Assembly (NCBI GenBank): GCA_029820945.1 | Contig: JALGUJ010000017.1 | Span: 1 to 53,929 of the forward strand | DNA: 53,929 nucleotides | DNA from: Candidatus Zipacnadia bacterium | GTDB taxonomy: Bacteria > Armatimonadota > Zipacnadia > Zipacnadales > UBA5352 | Reading direction: 5' to 3' | Part shown: piece after piece, positions 24,417 to 32,194 of the stretch | How positions within the stretch are numbered: position 1 is the first letter of the stretch | Layout: each line of letters begins with the position of its first letter | Notes under the pieces: generated by a model | The model's input: only the letters and a program-made list of their open reading frames with translations | The model's database searches: none | Told to the model about the DNA's origin: nothing | Translations under genes and position numbers: made by a program

Positions 24417-25712
24417 GTGCCCGAGCCGGACTTCGCCTACCGCACGTTCTACACGTGGGACCACTCGACCAACTGGGACCTGACACAGCCGGGAGCGCGC
24501 CGAGGCGGCTGCCACGAGCCGTACGAGAAGCCCCCCGGCGCCTTCATCGAGGACTACACGCGCCTGATCGACCACATGGCCGAGCTGGGGCTGAACCACC
24601 TCATCATCTGGGGGGCGTTGCGGGACTGCCACGGCGGCGTCGAGGCGCTCGGCAGGCTCATCGAGTACGGGCTCGACGCCGGCGTGCGGGTGGCTCCCGG
24701 CGTCGGCGTTGGCTGCTACGGCGGGGTCTACTACGACGGAGAGCACGAGTTCAGCCTGGTGCGCCTGCTGCGCGACAGACCCGAGCTGGCGGCGGTGGAC
24801 GCGGACGGCCGGCCGCGACTGGGGGACGGCAATCCGCGGCGGTCGGTGGCCTGCCTGCGCAACGAGGAGGCGTGGGACTGGACGCTGCGGTCGATCCGCT
24901 GGCTGATGGAGGCGGTCGAGCCGCCGGCCGTGCACTTCGAGACCGGCGACTATGGGGTGTGCTCGTGCGAGCGCTGCCGGGCAGCGGGCCGGCGCGACCT
25001 GCGCGCCAGCGACGACGACCTGGCCGAGCTGCTGCCACCGCTGGTCGAGGAGATCCGGCGCCACGCCCCTGACTGCTGGGTATCCTACAATCACTACACC
25101 GGCTACACGCGCGAGATGATGGAGCAGCCGCCGGCGTTCGCGCGGGCGATCCCCGACGACGTTATCTGCAAGTGGGGCGTGAGCTGGATGCTGGAGCCGG
25201 AGTGCGCCCCCGAGGACACGGGGCCGTGGGGCCCGCTGGAGCCGATGAGGCCGGACGTGCGGCCGCCGACGCGAAGCAGCATGGCGCACCTGCACTTCGC
25301 GACCGGCTGGTGGGGCTGCAGCCCGCGGGGGACGCTGGAGATCGGGCGCTTCCTCCGCGACTTCCCGCTGCTGCGCGAGGTGGGCTTCGAGGGCGTGTGC
25401 ACTCATGGGGAGGAGAGCGCGCTGGACCCGGCCGGCGAGCTGAACTACCACGTCTTCGCGGCGCTGGCCGAGAACGCGGCGGCGACCCCGGAGCAGATCG
25501 CGGCGCGCTCGGTGGGCGGGCTGCTTGGAGAGGAGGAACTGGCGGCGCAGGTGCTTGCGGCCTTCCGCGACGAGCGCGTGCCGAGCGCGCTGCCGGTGCG
25601 GGTCGCGGCGGCGGCGCCCCGCTGCGGCCAGCGGCGGGTGCGCCTGCTGTGGTTGGCCTTCGAACTGCAGCGGCTGGCCGAGCGGAGCCGGCAGGCGGCC
25701 GCTCAGCGTTAA
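24417..25712 (+). CDS. TIM-barrel-like protein of unknown function (possible glycosidase)
   Basis: A 431-residue protein whose GTG start lies 1 nt past the upstream stop. The order of segments suggests a beta/alpha barrel: GLNHLIIWGALRDCHGG, GVRVAPGVGVGCYGGVYY, LRNEEAWDWTLRSIRWLMEA, then PPAVHFETGDYGVCSCERC at ~177-195, NHYTGYTREMMEQ and EVGFEGVCTHGEES. The CSCERC Cys cluster after a strand ending in E-x-G-D recalls DUF4838-type and GH20-like families, where a C-x-C-x2-C group follows the catalytic strand. I cannot name a family. There is no signal peptide. It closes the GH51 operon, so it probably acts on a sugar or glycan. Confidence 0.55.
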   Translation: MPEPDFAYRTFYTWDHSTNWDLTQPGARRGGCHEPYEKPPGAFIEDYTRLIDHMAELGLNHLIIWGALRDCHGGVEALGRLIEYGLDAGVRVAPGVGVGCYGGVYYDGEHEFSLVRLLRDRPELAAVDADGRPRLGDGNPRRSVACLRNEEAWDWTLRSIRWLMEAVEPPAVHFETGDYGVCSCERCRAAGRRDLRASDDDLAELLPPLVEEIRRHAPDCWVSYNHYTGYTREMMEQPPAFARAIPDDVICKWGVSWMLEPECAPEDTGPWGPLEPMRPDVRPPTRSSMAHLHFATGWWGCSPRGTLEIGRFLRDFPLLREVGFEGVCTHGEESALDPAGELNYHVFAALAENAAATPEQIAARSVGGLLGEEELAAQVLAAFRDERVPSALPVRVAAAAPRCGQRRVRLLWLAFELQRLAERSRQAAAQR

Positions 25713-25824
25713 GTTGCTGTGAACCCGCAGGATGGCAGGGGCTTTTGGGGAATGATAGAAACGAGGCGCGGACAAGGGGCTCGCGAAGGCTGCGGGCCGC
25801 GGTGGGCGGCGGGACGTCGGCTGC

Positions 25825-25854
25825 TTGACAGTGCTCGTGAGGCTGGCATATAAT
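25825..25854 (+). promoter_or_regulatory. Consensus sigma-70 promoter of the pilus locus
   Basis: TTGACA (25825-25830), 18-bp spacer, TATAAT (25849-25854): both boxes match the consensus exactly. It lies ~65 nt before pilB. The 185-nt stretch before it has nothing else I can identify. Confidence 0.85.
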
Positions 25855-25918
25855 CCAACGGGGGAAAACCTCATCGTCCGCTCTTTCGCCATGAAAGATG
25901 ACCGGAGAGGTGCGAGCC

Positions 25919-27709
25919 ATGCGCAGGTCCCGCGGCAGGAAGCTCATAGGGCAGATGCTCATCGAGAAGGGCCACATCACGGATGAGCAACTCGAGGAGG
26001 CGCTGGCGGCGCAGGAGGACAGCACGCAGCGGATTGGCGAAATCCTGATGGACCTGGGATTCATCGAGGAACAGCCGCTGTACCAGACGCTCGCCGAGCA
26101 GATGCGGGTCGGCTACGTGGACCTCACTGAGACCAAGGTAGACGCCGGAGTGGCGACGCTGATCAGCCAGGACGTGGCGAAGCGCTACACGGCGCTGCCC
26201 ATCGACCGCGGGGCGGAGGGGACGATCCGTGTGGCGATGGCGGAGCCGGCGGACGTCATGGCGCTGGACGATCTCAAGATGCGTCTGCAGGTCCAGGTGG
26301 AGGCGCTACTGGCGCCGCCGGACCGGATCGAGGGGATGATCGAGAAGGTGTACAGCCAGGCGGCCGCGGCCGGGACGGGCGGGGGCGCGGCCGCGACACC
26401 GGCCGCTGACTTCGGGATGGGCGAGATGCAGCAGCTCGCGCAGTCCGTTCGGGAGAGCGGCATCCTGGCCGCCGAGGAAGACATGGGCGAGGAGCAGGAC
26501 CGCATCGACACCGACCGCATCGCGGACGTGGCGGATGAGGCCCCGATCATCCGTATCGCCAAGATCGTCATCCAGCGGGCCGTCCAGGAGCGCGCCAGTG
26601 ACATCCACGTCGAGCCGTCACGCGAGGGTGTGCGCATCCGCTACCGGATCGACGGGGTACTGCACGAGATCCTGACCCTCCCCGCGTACGTGCATGCGCC
26701 GCTGATCTCGCGCCTGAAGATCATGGCGAACATGAACATCGCCGAGCGCCGCGTGCCGCAGGACGGCCGCATCCACGTCAGGCACGCGGGCGACGACTAC
26801 GACCTACGCGTCTCGACCATTCCGACCACGCTCGGCGAGAAGTGCGTCATGCGCATCCTGGACCAGCGCGGTATCATGATGGGGCTGGTGAATCTGGGCT
26901 TTACGGAAGAGATGATGGCCCAGATGGAGCTACTGATCAGCCAGCCCAACGGCATGATCCTCTCCACCGGCCCGACCGGGAGCGGGAAGACCACCACGCA
27001 GTACTCCATCCTCAACCGGATCAACTCCGTGGAGACGAACATCATCACCATCGAGGACCCGGTTGAGTATCAGATAGACGGGATCTCGCAGGTGCACGTG
27101 AACCGCAAGGCCGGGCTGACCTTCGCGATCGCGCTGAAGTACTTCCTGCGGCAGGACCCGGACATCATCCTGGTGGGTGAGATCCGAGACCTGGAGACCT
27201 CGGAGATCGCGATCCAGGCGGCGCTTACGGGCCACCTTGTGCTCAGCACCCTGCACACCAACGACGCGCCGTCCACCGTGACGCGCATGGTGGATATGGG
27301 TGTGGAGCCCTTCCTGATCTCCTCGTCGGTGATCGCGTCGATCTCGCAGCGGCTCGCGCGCAAGATCTGCCCGGAGTGCAAGCGCCCGTACGAGCCGCCA
27401 CGTGACCAGCTCCTGGGTCTGGGCTTCGACCCGGACGCTCCGGAGAACCAGGACGTGGTCTTCTACACCGGCGAGGGCTGCCCGGCGTGCCGCAACACGG
27501 GCTACAGGGGACGCATCGGTATCTTCGAGCTCATGATCCTGAACCAGGAGATCCGTGAGCTGGTGGTCAAGCGCGCATCGGCCGACCAGGTGAAGGAGGC
27601 CGCGCTGGCCAACGGCATGACAACGCTGGCGCAGGACGCTCTGGACAAGGCCGTACGCGGGGTAACGGACATCGAGGAGATCATGCGCGTCGTATCGACG
27701 GTGAGGTAA
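25919..27709 (+). CDS. pilB: Type IV pilus assembly ATPase PilB (GspE family)
   Basis: A 596-residue cytoplasmic motor that extends the pilus. The N-terminal MshEN-type domain opens with LIGQMLIEKGHITDEQLEEA. The ATPase core has Walker A GPTGSGKTT (351-359), an IITIEDPVEYQI Asp/Glu box and a Walker B ILVGEIRDLETSE. A zinc-type Cys pair, CPECKRPY and CPACRNTGY, is in place near 490-530. I chose the ATG at 25919, with GGAGAGG 8 nt upstream; an in-frame ATG 21 nt earlier lies within the box region. Its length and motif order are normal for PilB. It leads the run pilB-pilT-pilC-pilD. Confidence 0.95.
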   Translation: MRRSRGRKLIGQMLIEKGHITDEQLEEALAAQEDSTQRIGEILMDLGFIEEQPLYQTLAEQMRVGYVDLTETKVDAGVATLISQDVAKRYTALPIDRGAEGTIRVAMAEPADVMALDDLKMRLQVQVEALLAPPDRIEGMIEKVYSQAAAAGTGGGAAATPAADFGMGEMQQLAQSVRESGILAAEEDMGEEQDRIDTDRIADVADEAPIIRIAKIVIQRAVQERASDIHVEPSREGVRIRYRIDGVLHEILTLPAYVHAPLISRLKIMANMNIAERRVPQDGRIHVRHAGDDYDLRVSTIPTTLGEKCVMRILDQRGIMMGLVNLGFTEEMMAQMELLISQPNGMILSTGPTGSGKTTTQYSILNRINSVETNIITIEDPVEYQIDGISQVHVNRKAGLTFAIALKYFLRQDPDIILVGEIRDLETSEIAIQAALTGHLVLSTLHTNDAPSTVTRMVDMGVEPFLISSSVIASISQRLARKICPECKRPYEPPRDQLLGLGFDPDAPENQDVVFYTGEGCPACRNTGYRGRIGIFELMILNQEIRELVVKRASADQVKEAALANGMTTLAQDALDKAVRGVTDIEEIMRVVSTVR

Positions 27710-27759
27710 GCCGGCACGGAGACGCTCCCGATGTGACGCGACGGCCAGGAGGTCCGGTC

Positions 27760-28887
27760 ATGGCGACAGGCGGCAGCGCCGGGGCGCGAGCCAAGAGGAA
27801 GGTGCGCCCCGTACACGATGTCCACCTCGACGAGCTCCTGGAGCTCGTCGTTGAGTACAACGCATCAGACCTGCACATCTGCGCCGGGCTCCCGCCGATC
27901 CTGCGCATCGACGGCGAACTGAAGAAGACCCGCTACGAGGTCGTCAGTGCGGATGTGGCGCAGCGGATGCTCTACGACATCCTCACGGACGATCAGATCC
28001 AGCGCTTCGAGACGGACCTGGAGCTGGACTGCTCGTACGCCTATCAGGACGTGGCGCGCTTCAGGGTCAACATCTACCGCGACCGCGGTACCGTGGCAGG
28101 GGCTTTCCGACTGATCCCGCGGCGGATTCCGACCATCGCGGAGCTGGGGCTGCCGGTGGTGCTCGAGGATCTTTCGCGGCGCGTGCGCGGACTGCTGCTG
28201 GTCACGGGGCCGACCGGGAGCGGCAAGTCCACGACGCTGGCGGCGATGCTGCATCAGGTGAACCACGAGCGCGCCGAGCACATCATCACGATCGAGGACC
28301 CCATCGAGTACCTGCACGAACACAACAAGTCGGTCATCAACCAGCGCGAGCTCGGCCACGACACGCACAGCTTCAACAACGCGCTGCGCTCGGCGCTGCG
28401 CGAGGACCCCGACGTGCTGCTGGTCGGTGAGATGCGGGACCTGGAAACGATCCAGCTCGCGGTCACCTGCGCGGAGACGGGCCACCTGGTGCTGGCAACT
28501 CTGCACACCAACAACGCCGCGGAGTCGGTGGACCGCATGATCGACGTCTTCCCGGCGGAGCAGCAGGAGCAGATCCGGATCCAGCTCTCGAACAACCTGG
28601 TCGCGATCCTGTCGCAGCAGCTCCTGCCGCGGGCGGGCCAGCCGGGGCGCATCGCGGCCGTGGAGGTCATGATCGCGAACGCGGCCATTCGGAACCTGAT
28701 CCGGGAGGCGAAGTCGCACCAGATCACGTCCGTGATTCAGACCGCCGGTGAGGCCGGGATGCAGACGATGGACCAGGCGCTGCGCGACCTCTACAAGCAG
28801 AGTCTGATCACCTACGAAGACGCGATGCGGCGCGCTCAGAACCCGCTGGAACTGGAGAAGCTCATTCACGGCGGGGCTGAGGAGTAG
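27760..28887 (+). CDS. pilT: Type IV pilus retraction ATPase PilT
   Basis: A 375-residue hexameric ATPase that pulls the pilus back, the motor for twitching motility and DNA uptake. The opening ELVVEYNASDLHICAGLPP is the PilT N-domain. Walker A is GPTGSGKSTT, followed by the HIITIEDPIEYLH Asp box, VLLVGEMRDLET (Walker B), the LATLHTNNAAESVDRMIDVF His box, and the AIRNLIREAKSHQI helix (AIRNLIRE is the PilT-specific motif needed for retraction). I chose the ATG at 27760, with AGGAGG 7 nt upstream, over a GTG at 27733. It lies 50 nt after pilB. Confidence 0.95.
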   Translation: MATGGSAGARAKRKVRPVHDVHLDELLELVVEYNASDLHICAGLPPILRIDGELKKTRYEVVSADVAQRMLYDILTDDQIQRFETDLELDCSYAYQDVARFRVNIYRDRGTVAGAFRLIPRRIPTIAELGLPVVLEDLSRRVRGLLLVTGPTGSGKSTTLAAMLHQVNHERAEHIITIEDPIEYLHEHNKSVINQRELGHDTHSFNNALRSALREDPDVLLVGEMRDLETIQLAVTCAETGHLVLATLHTNNAAESVDRMIDVFPAEQQEQIRIQLSNNLVAILSQQLLPRAGQPGRIAAVEVMIANAAIRNLIREAKSHQITSVIQTAGEAGMQTMDQALRDLYKQSLITYEDAMRRAQNPLELEKLIHGGAEE

Positions 28888-29004
28888 TCGCGCGGGTCCA
28901 CGGCGGTCATTAAATCTTCTTGAACTCGTTTGCACCGCCGGCCGCCGGCGTAGACTGGTACGTGAAGGACTCGGCCGGTCCGGACGCGTGGGAGATGATG
29001 TGAC

Positions 29005-30243
29005 ATGCCTACATTCACCTACACGGCCAAGGACAAGACGGGTCAGGAGGTGCAGCAGACGCAGGAAGCGTCCTCGAAGGACGCGCTGATCAAGTCGTTG
29101 CGCGACCAGGGCCTGTACCCGACCAGCGTCAAGGAGCAGCGCGGGTCGCCGGCCCAGAAGGCGAAGGGCAAGAGCTTCAGCTTCAGCTTCGGCAAGCGCG
29201 TGGGCCTCAAGGATCTCGCCATCTTCTGCCGGCAATTCTCCACCATGATCAATGCTGGTGTCTCCCTGGTACGCTGCCTGGATGTGCTGGAGCAGCAGAC
29301 CTCGAGCGTGGGACTGAAAGAGATCATCCGGGACATCCAGACTGAGGTCGAGGGGGGCGCCACGCTGTCGAAGTCGATGTCGAAGTTCCCCAGGGTCTTC
29401 AGCGAGCTTGCGGTCGGTCTGGTGCGCGCGGGCGAGGTCGGTGGCGTGCTCGACGACACGCTGGAGCGCCTGGCGGTGTTCCTGGAGAAGGACCTGGAGC
29501 TCCGGCAGAAGATCAAGTCGGCGATGACCTATCCGACTCTGGTCTTGATCGTCGCTATCGGCATCGTGACCTTCCTGGTTATGTTCATCCTGCCCAAGTT
29601 CATGGACCTGTTCCTGGAGCTGGGGATGGAGCGAACCGACTTCCCGGCGCCGACGCGATTCCTGATGGACGTGAGCAACTTCATGATGCAGAAGTGGTAC
29701 ATCGGCATCGCGATCTTGTTTGGGCTGTGGATCGCCGTCGGTCGGATTAAGCGGACGAAGACCGGCAAGCGCTATTGGGACATGATGATGCTCAAGCTGC
29801 CGGTGTTCGGGCCGCTGAACCACAAAATCGCCGTGTCGCGGTTCGCCCGCACGCTCTCGACGCTGCTCTCCTCGGGTGTGCCGATCCTGCAGGCGATGGA
29901 GACGGTGGCGGGCACCGTGGCCAACGACATCATCGCCGACGCGGTGCTGCTCTCTCGCGCCAGCATCCGTGAGGGAGACACGATCGCCGACCCGCTGGCG
30001 GAGAGCAAGATGTTCCCGCCGATGGTCGTGCAGATGATCACTATCGGCGAGGAGACGGGTCAGCTCGACATGATGCTCGAGAAGGTGGCGACCTTCTACG
30101 AGCGTGAGGTGGACGCGGCGGTGGAGAGCCTGACGGCGGCGTTGGAGCCGGTCATGATCGTGGTGCTGGGCTTCATCGTCGGGTTCATCGTCATCTCCAT
30201 GTTCCTGCCGCTGATCGGGGTCATCCAGAACCTGAGCCAGTGA
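29005..30243 (+). CDS. pilC: Type IV pilus inner-membrane platform protein PilC
   Basis: A 412-residue polytopic membrane protein with two GspF domains. The start is MPTFTYTAKDKTGQEVQ. The first GspF domain (~70-195) carries FCRQFSTMINAGVSL and a helix pair ending in PTLVLIVAIGIVTFLVMFIL. The second (~275-400) has RFARTLSTLLSSGVPILQAM and the final PVMIVVLGFIVGFIVISMFL. It is the platform on which PilB and PilT act. It lies 117 nt past pilT. A weak promoter-like pair (TTTGCA and TAGACT) is in that gap. Confidence 0.95.
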   Translation: MPTFTYTAKDKTGQEVQQTQEASSKDALIKSLRDQGLYPTSVKEQRGSPAQKAKGKSFSFSFGKRVGLKDLAIFCRQFSTMINAGVSLVRCLDVLEQQTSSVGLKEIIRDIQTEVEGGATLSKSMSKFPRVFSELAVGLVRAGEVGGVLDDTLERLAVFLEKDLELRQKIKSAMTYPTLVLIVAIGIVTFLVMFILPKFMDLFLELGMERTDFPAPTRFLMDVSNFMMQKWYIGIAILFGLWIAVGRIKRTKTGKRYWDMMMLKLPVFGPLNHKIAVSRFARTLSTLLSSGVPILQAMETVAGTVANDIIADAVLLSRASIREGDTIADPLAESKMFPPMVVQMITIGEETGQLDMMLEKVATFYEREVDAAVESLTAALEPVMIVVLGFIVGFIVISMFLPLIGVIQNLSQ

Positions 30244-30280
30244 GGCAGGCAGGTGTGTGAGCGCAGGTGTTCTGTCCGCT

Positions 30281-30307
30281 CGGCGGCCGGTTCCCAGCCG
30301 GCCGCCG
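30281..30307 (+). other. 10-bp hairpin between pilC and the prepilin peptidase gene
   Basis: CGGCGGCCGG / CCGGCCGCCG with a 7-base loop, not followed by a U-run. It lies before the favoured GTG start of pilD, so it may shape mRNA stability or translation at that junction. Confidence 0.5.
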
Positions 30308-30343
30308 CGCCGTGAGACCGGCTCGAAGTCGGGAACGCTTGAG

Positions 30344-31213
30344 GTGAGTGCGCTGATCCCGGCGGCTGCCGCCCAGGCGGTGCTGCTGTCCGTGGTGTTC
30401 CTGACGGGCGCCGCGATCGGCAGCTTCCTGAATGTGGTCATCTACCGCCTGCCACGCCGCGAGTCGCTGGTCCGCCCCCGCTCTCGGTGCCTCAGTTGCG
30501 GGGAGAGCCTCGGCTTCGTGGACCTCATCCCGGTGCTCAGCTACATCGTGCTGGGCGGCAGGTGCAGGCACTGCAGGCGCCGCTACAGCCCGCGCTACAT
30601 GCTGGTGGAGCTGGCGAGCGGGCTGGCGGCGCTGGGTGCGTGGCACCTGTTCGGCCCCACCCTGCATGCCCTCCTCGCCTTCGTGGCCTTCTCCTGCCTG
30701 ACCGTCGTGTTCTGCATCGACCTCGACCACCTGATCATTCCCGACGAGGCTGTGCTCATCATCGCCGGCTGCGGCGTCCTGCTGGACCTGATGGACCTGC
30801 TGCAGCGGGGCCGGGCCGCGGCCGTGGTGTTCGACGAGCGGCTCTCGGCCGGGCTTCAGTACCACGTCATGCTGCCCAAGTCGCTGGTGGGCATGGTGGT
30901 GGGCGCGGGGTTGTTCTGGGCGATCGCGGTCATAGCCGAGCGCGTCTTCCGCCGCCCCGGCATGGGTCTGGGCGACGTGAAGCTGGCGGCGGGCATGGGC
31001 GCGGTGCTGGGCCCGGGGTACCAGTTCCTGGCCTACTTCCTGGTGGCCGTGGTCATCGGCGCGGTCGTGGGCCTGGTCTGTATGGTATTGGGGCGGTGTG
31101 GGCGAGGAGACTACATCCCTTTCGGTCCCATGATGGCCGTGGCGGGTCTTGCGATGATCTACTTCGGCGACGTGGTAACGCCGTGGGTGATGTCCAGGTT
31201 TCTGGCGGCATGA
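30344..31213 (+). CDS. pilD: Prepilin peptidase (PilD-type)
   Basis: A ~290-residue polytopic aspartyl protease that cuts prepilin leaders and usually N-methylates the new N-terminus. It has the opening helix VVFLTGAAIGSFLNVVIYRLP, the tetra-Cys cytoplasmic zinc site (CLSCGESLG and CRHCRRRYSPRY), and both catalytic Asp motifs, in CIDLDHLIIPD and in GLGDVKLAAGMG. Between them lies a loop of ~50 residues longer than usual (DLLQRGRAAAVVFDERLSAG). I prefer the GTG at 30344, just before the first membrane helix; an earlier GTG at 30257 adds 29 residues that would read through the hairpin. It should process the five prepilin-like proteins that follow. Confidence 0.92.
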   Translation: MSALIPAAAAQAVLLSVVFLTGAAIGSFLNVVIYRLPRRESLVRPRSRCLSCGESLGFVDLIPVLSYIVLGGRCRHCRRRYSPRYMLVELASGLAALGAWHLFGPTLHALLAFVAFSCLTVVFCIDLDHLIIPDEAVLIIAGCGVLLDLMDLLQRGRAAAVVFDERLSAGLQYHVMLPKSLVGMVVGAGLFWAIAVIAERVFRRPGMGLGDVKLAAGMGAVLGPGYQFLAYFLVAVVIGAVVGLVCMVLGRCGRGDYIPFGPMMAVAGLAMIYFGDVVTPWVMSRFLAA

Positions 31214-31274
31214 GGAGGATTTTTCGCAGAGCTTACAGACAGCGGACCGGGCGCGCCGGCGAAGGTTTAGTGCC

Positions 31275-31349
31275 CCTCGCCGCCGGGTAGAAACTCAATG
31301 GCAAGCGCGGCTGCTTTCCGAAGGCAACCGCGCCACTTTGGTGGCGAGG
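31275..31349 (+). other. Structured leader upstream of the first prepilin
   Basis: Within a 187-nt gap, CCTCGCCGCC (31275-31284) can pair over its full 10 bp, with one G-U, to GGTGGCGAGG (31340-31349). Inside, GCGCGG (31305-31310) pairs with CCGCGC (31328-31333), capped by a TCCG loop region. A further hairpin CGGAGC-GTCA-GCTCCG (31359-31374) stands just before the GGGAGG ribosome site. This looks like an ordered RNA leader. I cannot match it to a known riboswitch. Confidence 0.45.
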
Positions 31350-31400
31350 CTCAACCGCCGGAGCGTCAGCTCCGCCAGCCCGATCCGGGAGGCTGTGAAA

Positions 31401-32150
31401 ATGACGCGAGGCCACAATAGGAGCGGCTTCACGCTGGTGGAGATGCTTGTCGTCATCGCCATCATTGTGCTGTTGGTGGCGTTTCTGGTCCCCACCATCC
31501 AGAGCGCCAGGCACAAGGCCCGCATGGCGGAGTGCCAGACCAAGCTGGGGAAGCTGGTGGGGGCGCTCGAGCAGTACAAGCGCCAGTACCACAAGTACCC
31601 CCCAAGGCCGATCTACGACGCAACCGCCGAGCTGTACATCGGCGGGTTCTCGGCGCTGTATCCGAAGTTCATCGATTCGTGGAACGACCTTGTGTGCCCT
31701 GATGACCGCACGATCTTCGGCAAGGGCGATGAGGCCAAGAAGCGGCGCTACTGCTCGTACAACGGCGTCATCAACATGGCGGTCGATCCCTCGGCGTCGG
31801 ATCCGTGGGAGTTCGCCACCGACTCGGACACCGGGAACCAGATGGTCACCTACAACTTCAACGGCTACGATGAGAAGGGCTGGGACCGGGACACGCCCCT
31901 GACGCCCGGCGTCGATCCCACGCCCACGTGGCTGGACCGCGGCTGGAAGTACTACCCGCGGCTGAGCAACATCTACGCGCCGGAGTACACGGTCATCGCG
32001 CACTGCACCTTCCACCGTGACTTCTACCATAGCGAGCAGGACAAGCGGGATACCTACGTGAGGCTCAGTGGGGTTATGGACGAGCTGGTGGTGCAGGTAT
32101 GGGAGGACGATTCCGGCGGCGTGACCATGTTCGAGAAACAGGAGCCGTAG
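31401..32150 (+). CDS. Prepilin-like protein 1 (type IV pilin / pseudopilin)
   Basis: A 249-residue class III-type prepilin. The leader MTRGHNRSG is cut before FTLVEMLVVIAIIVLLVAFL, with Phe+1 and Glu+5. A charged helix follows (SARHKARMAECQTKLGKLVG), then a ~180-residue globular C-terminal domain with many Tyr, Asp and Pro. The ATG at 31401 has GGGAGG 8 nt upstream; earlier starts do not give a leader of the right form. Features such as CSYNGVINM and a late HCTFHRDFYH stretch recall the soluble domains of prepilins common in Planctomycetes-like genomes. It could be the major subunit of the locus or a pseudopilin; the sequence does not decide. Confidence 0.85.
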   Translation: MTRGHNRSGFTLVEMLVVIAIIVLLVAFLVPTIQSARHKARMAECQTKLGKLVGALEQYKRQYHKYPPRPIYDATAELYIGGFSALYPKFIDSWNDLVCPDDRTIFGKGDEAKKRRYCSYNGVINMAVDPSASDPWEFATDSDTGNQMVTYNFNGYDEKGWDRDTPLTPGVDPTPTWLDRGWKYYPRLSNIYAPEYTVIAHCTFHRDFYHSEQDKRDTYVRLSGVMDELVVQVWEDDSGGVTMFEKQEP

Positions 32151-32194
32151 CGGTGCATGGGGCCAACGGGCGGAGCAGGACCAGGAGCCTACAG

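Noticed and set aside
30257..30343. Longer N-terminus for the prepilin peptidase
   Set aside because: The extra 29 residues are Arg/Pro/Ser-rich and lie over a 10-bp hairpin. Family members begin close to the first membrane helix.
31275..31400. Cyclic-di-GMP-I (GEMM) riboswitch before the first prepilin
   Set aside because: A GGCAA stretch, a long-range stem and pilin context fit the idea, but the conserved ACGCAAAGCC core and the GNRA-loop/receptor pair are not there. Kept only as an unnamed structured leader.
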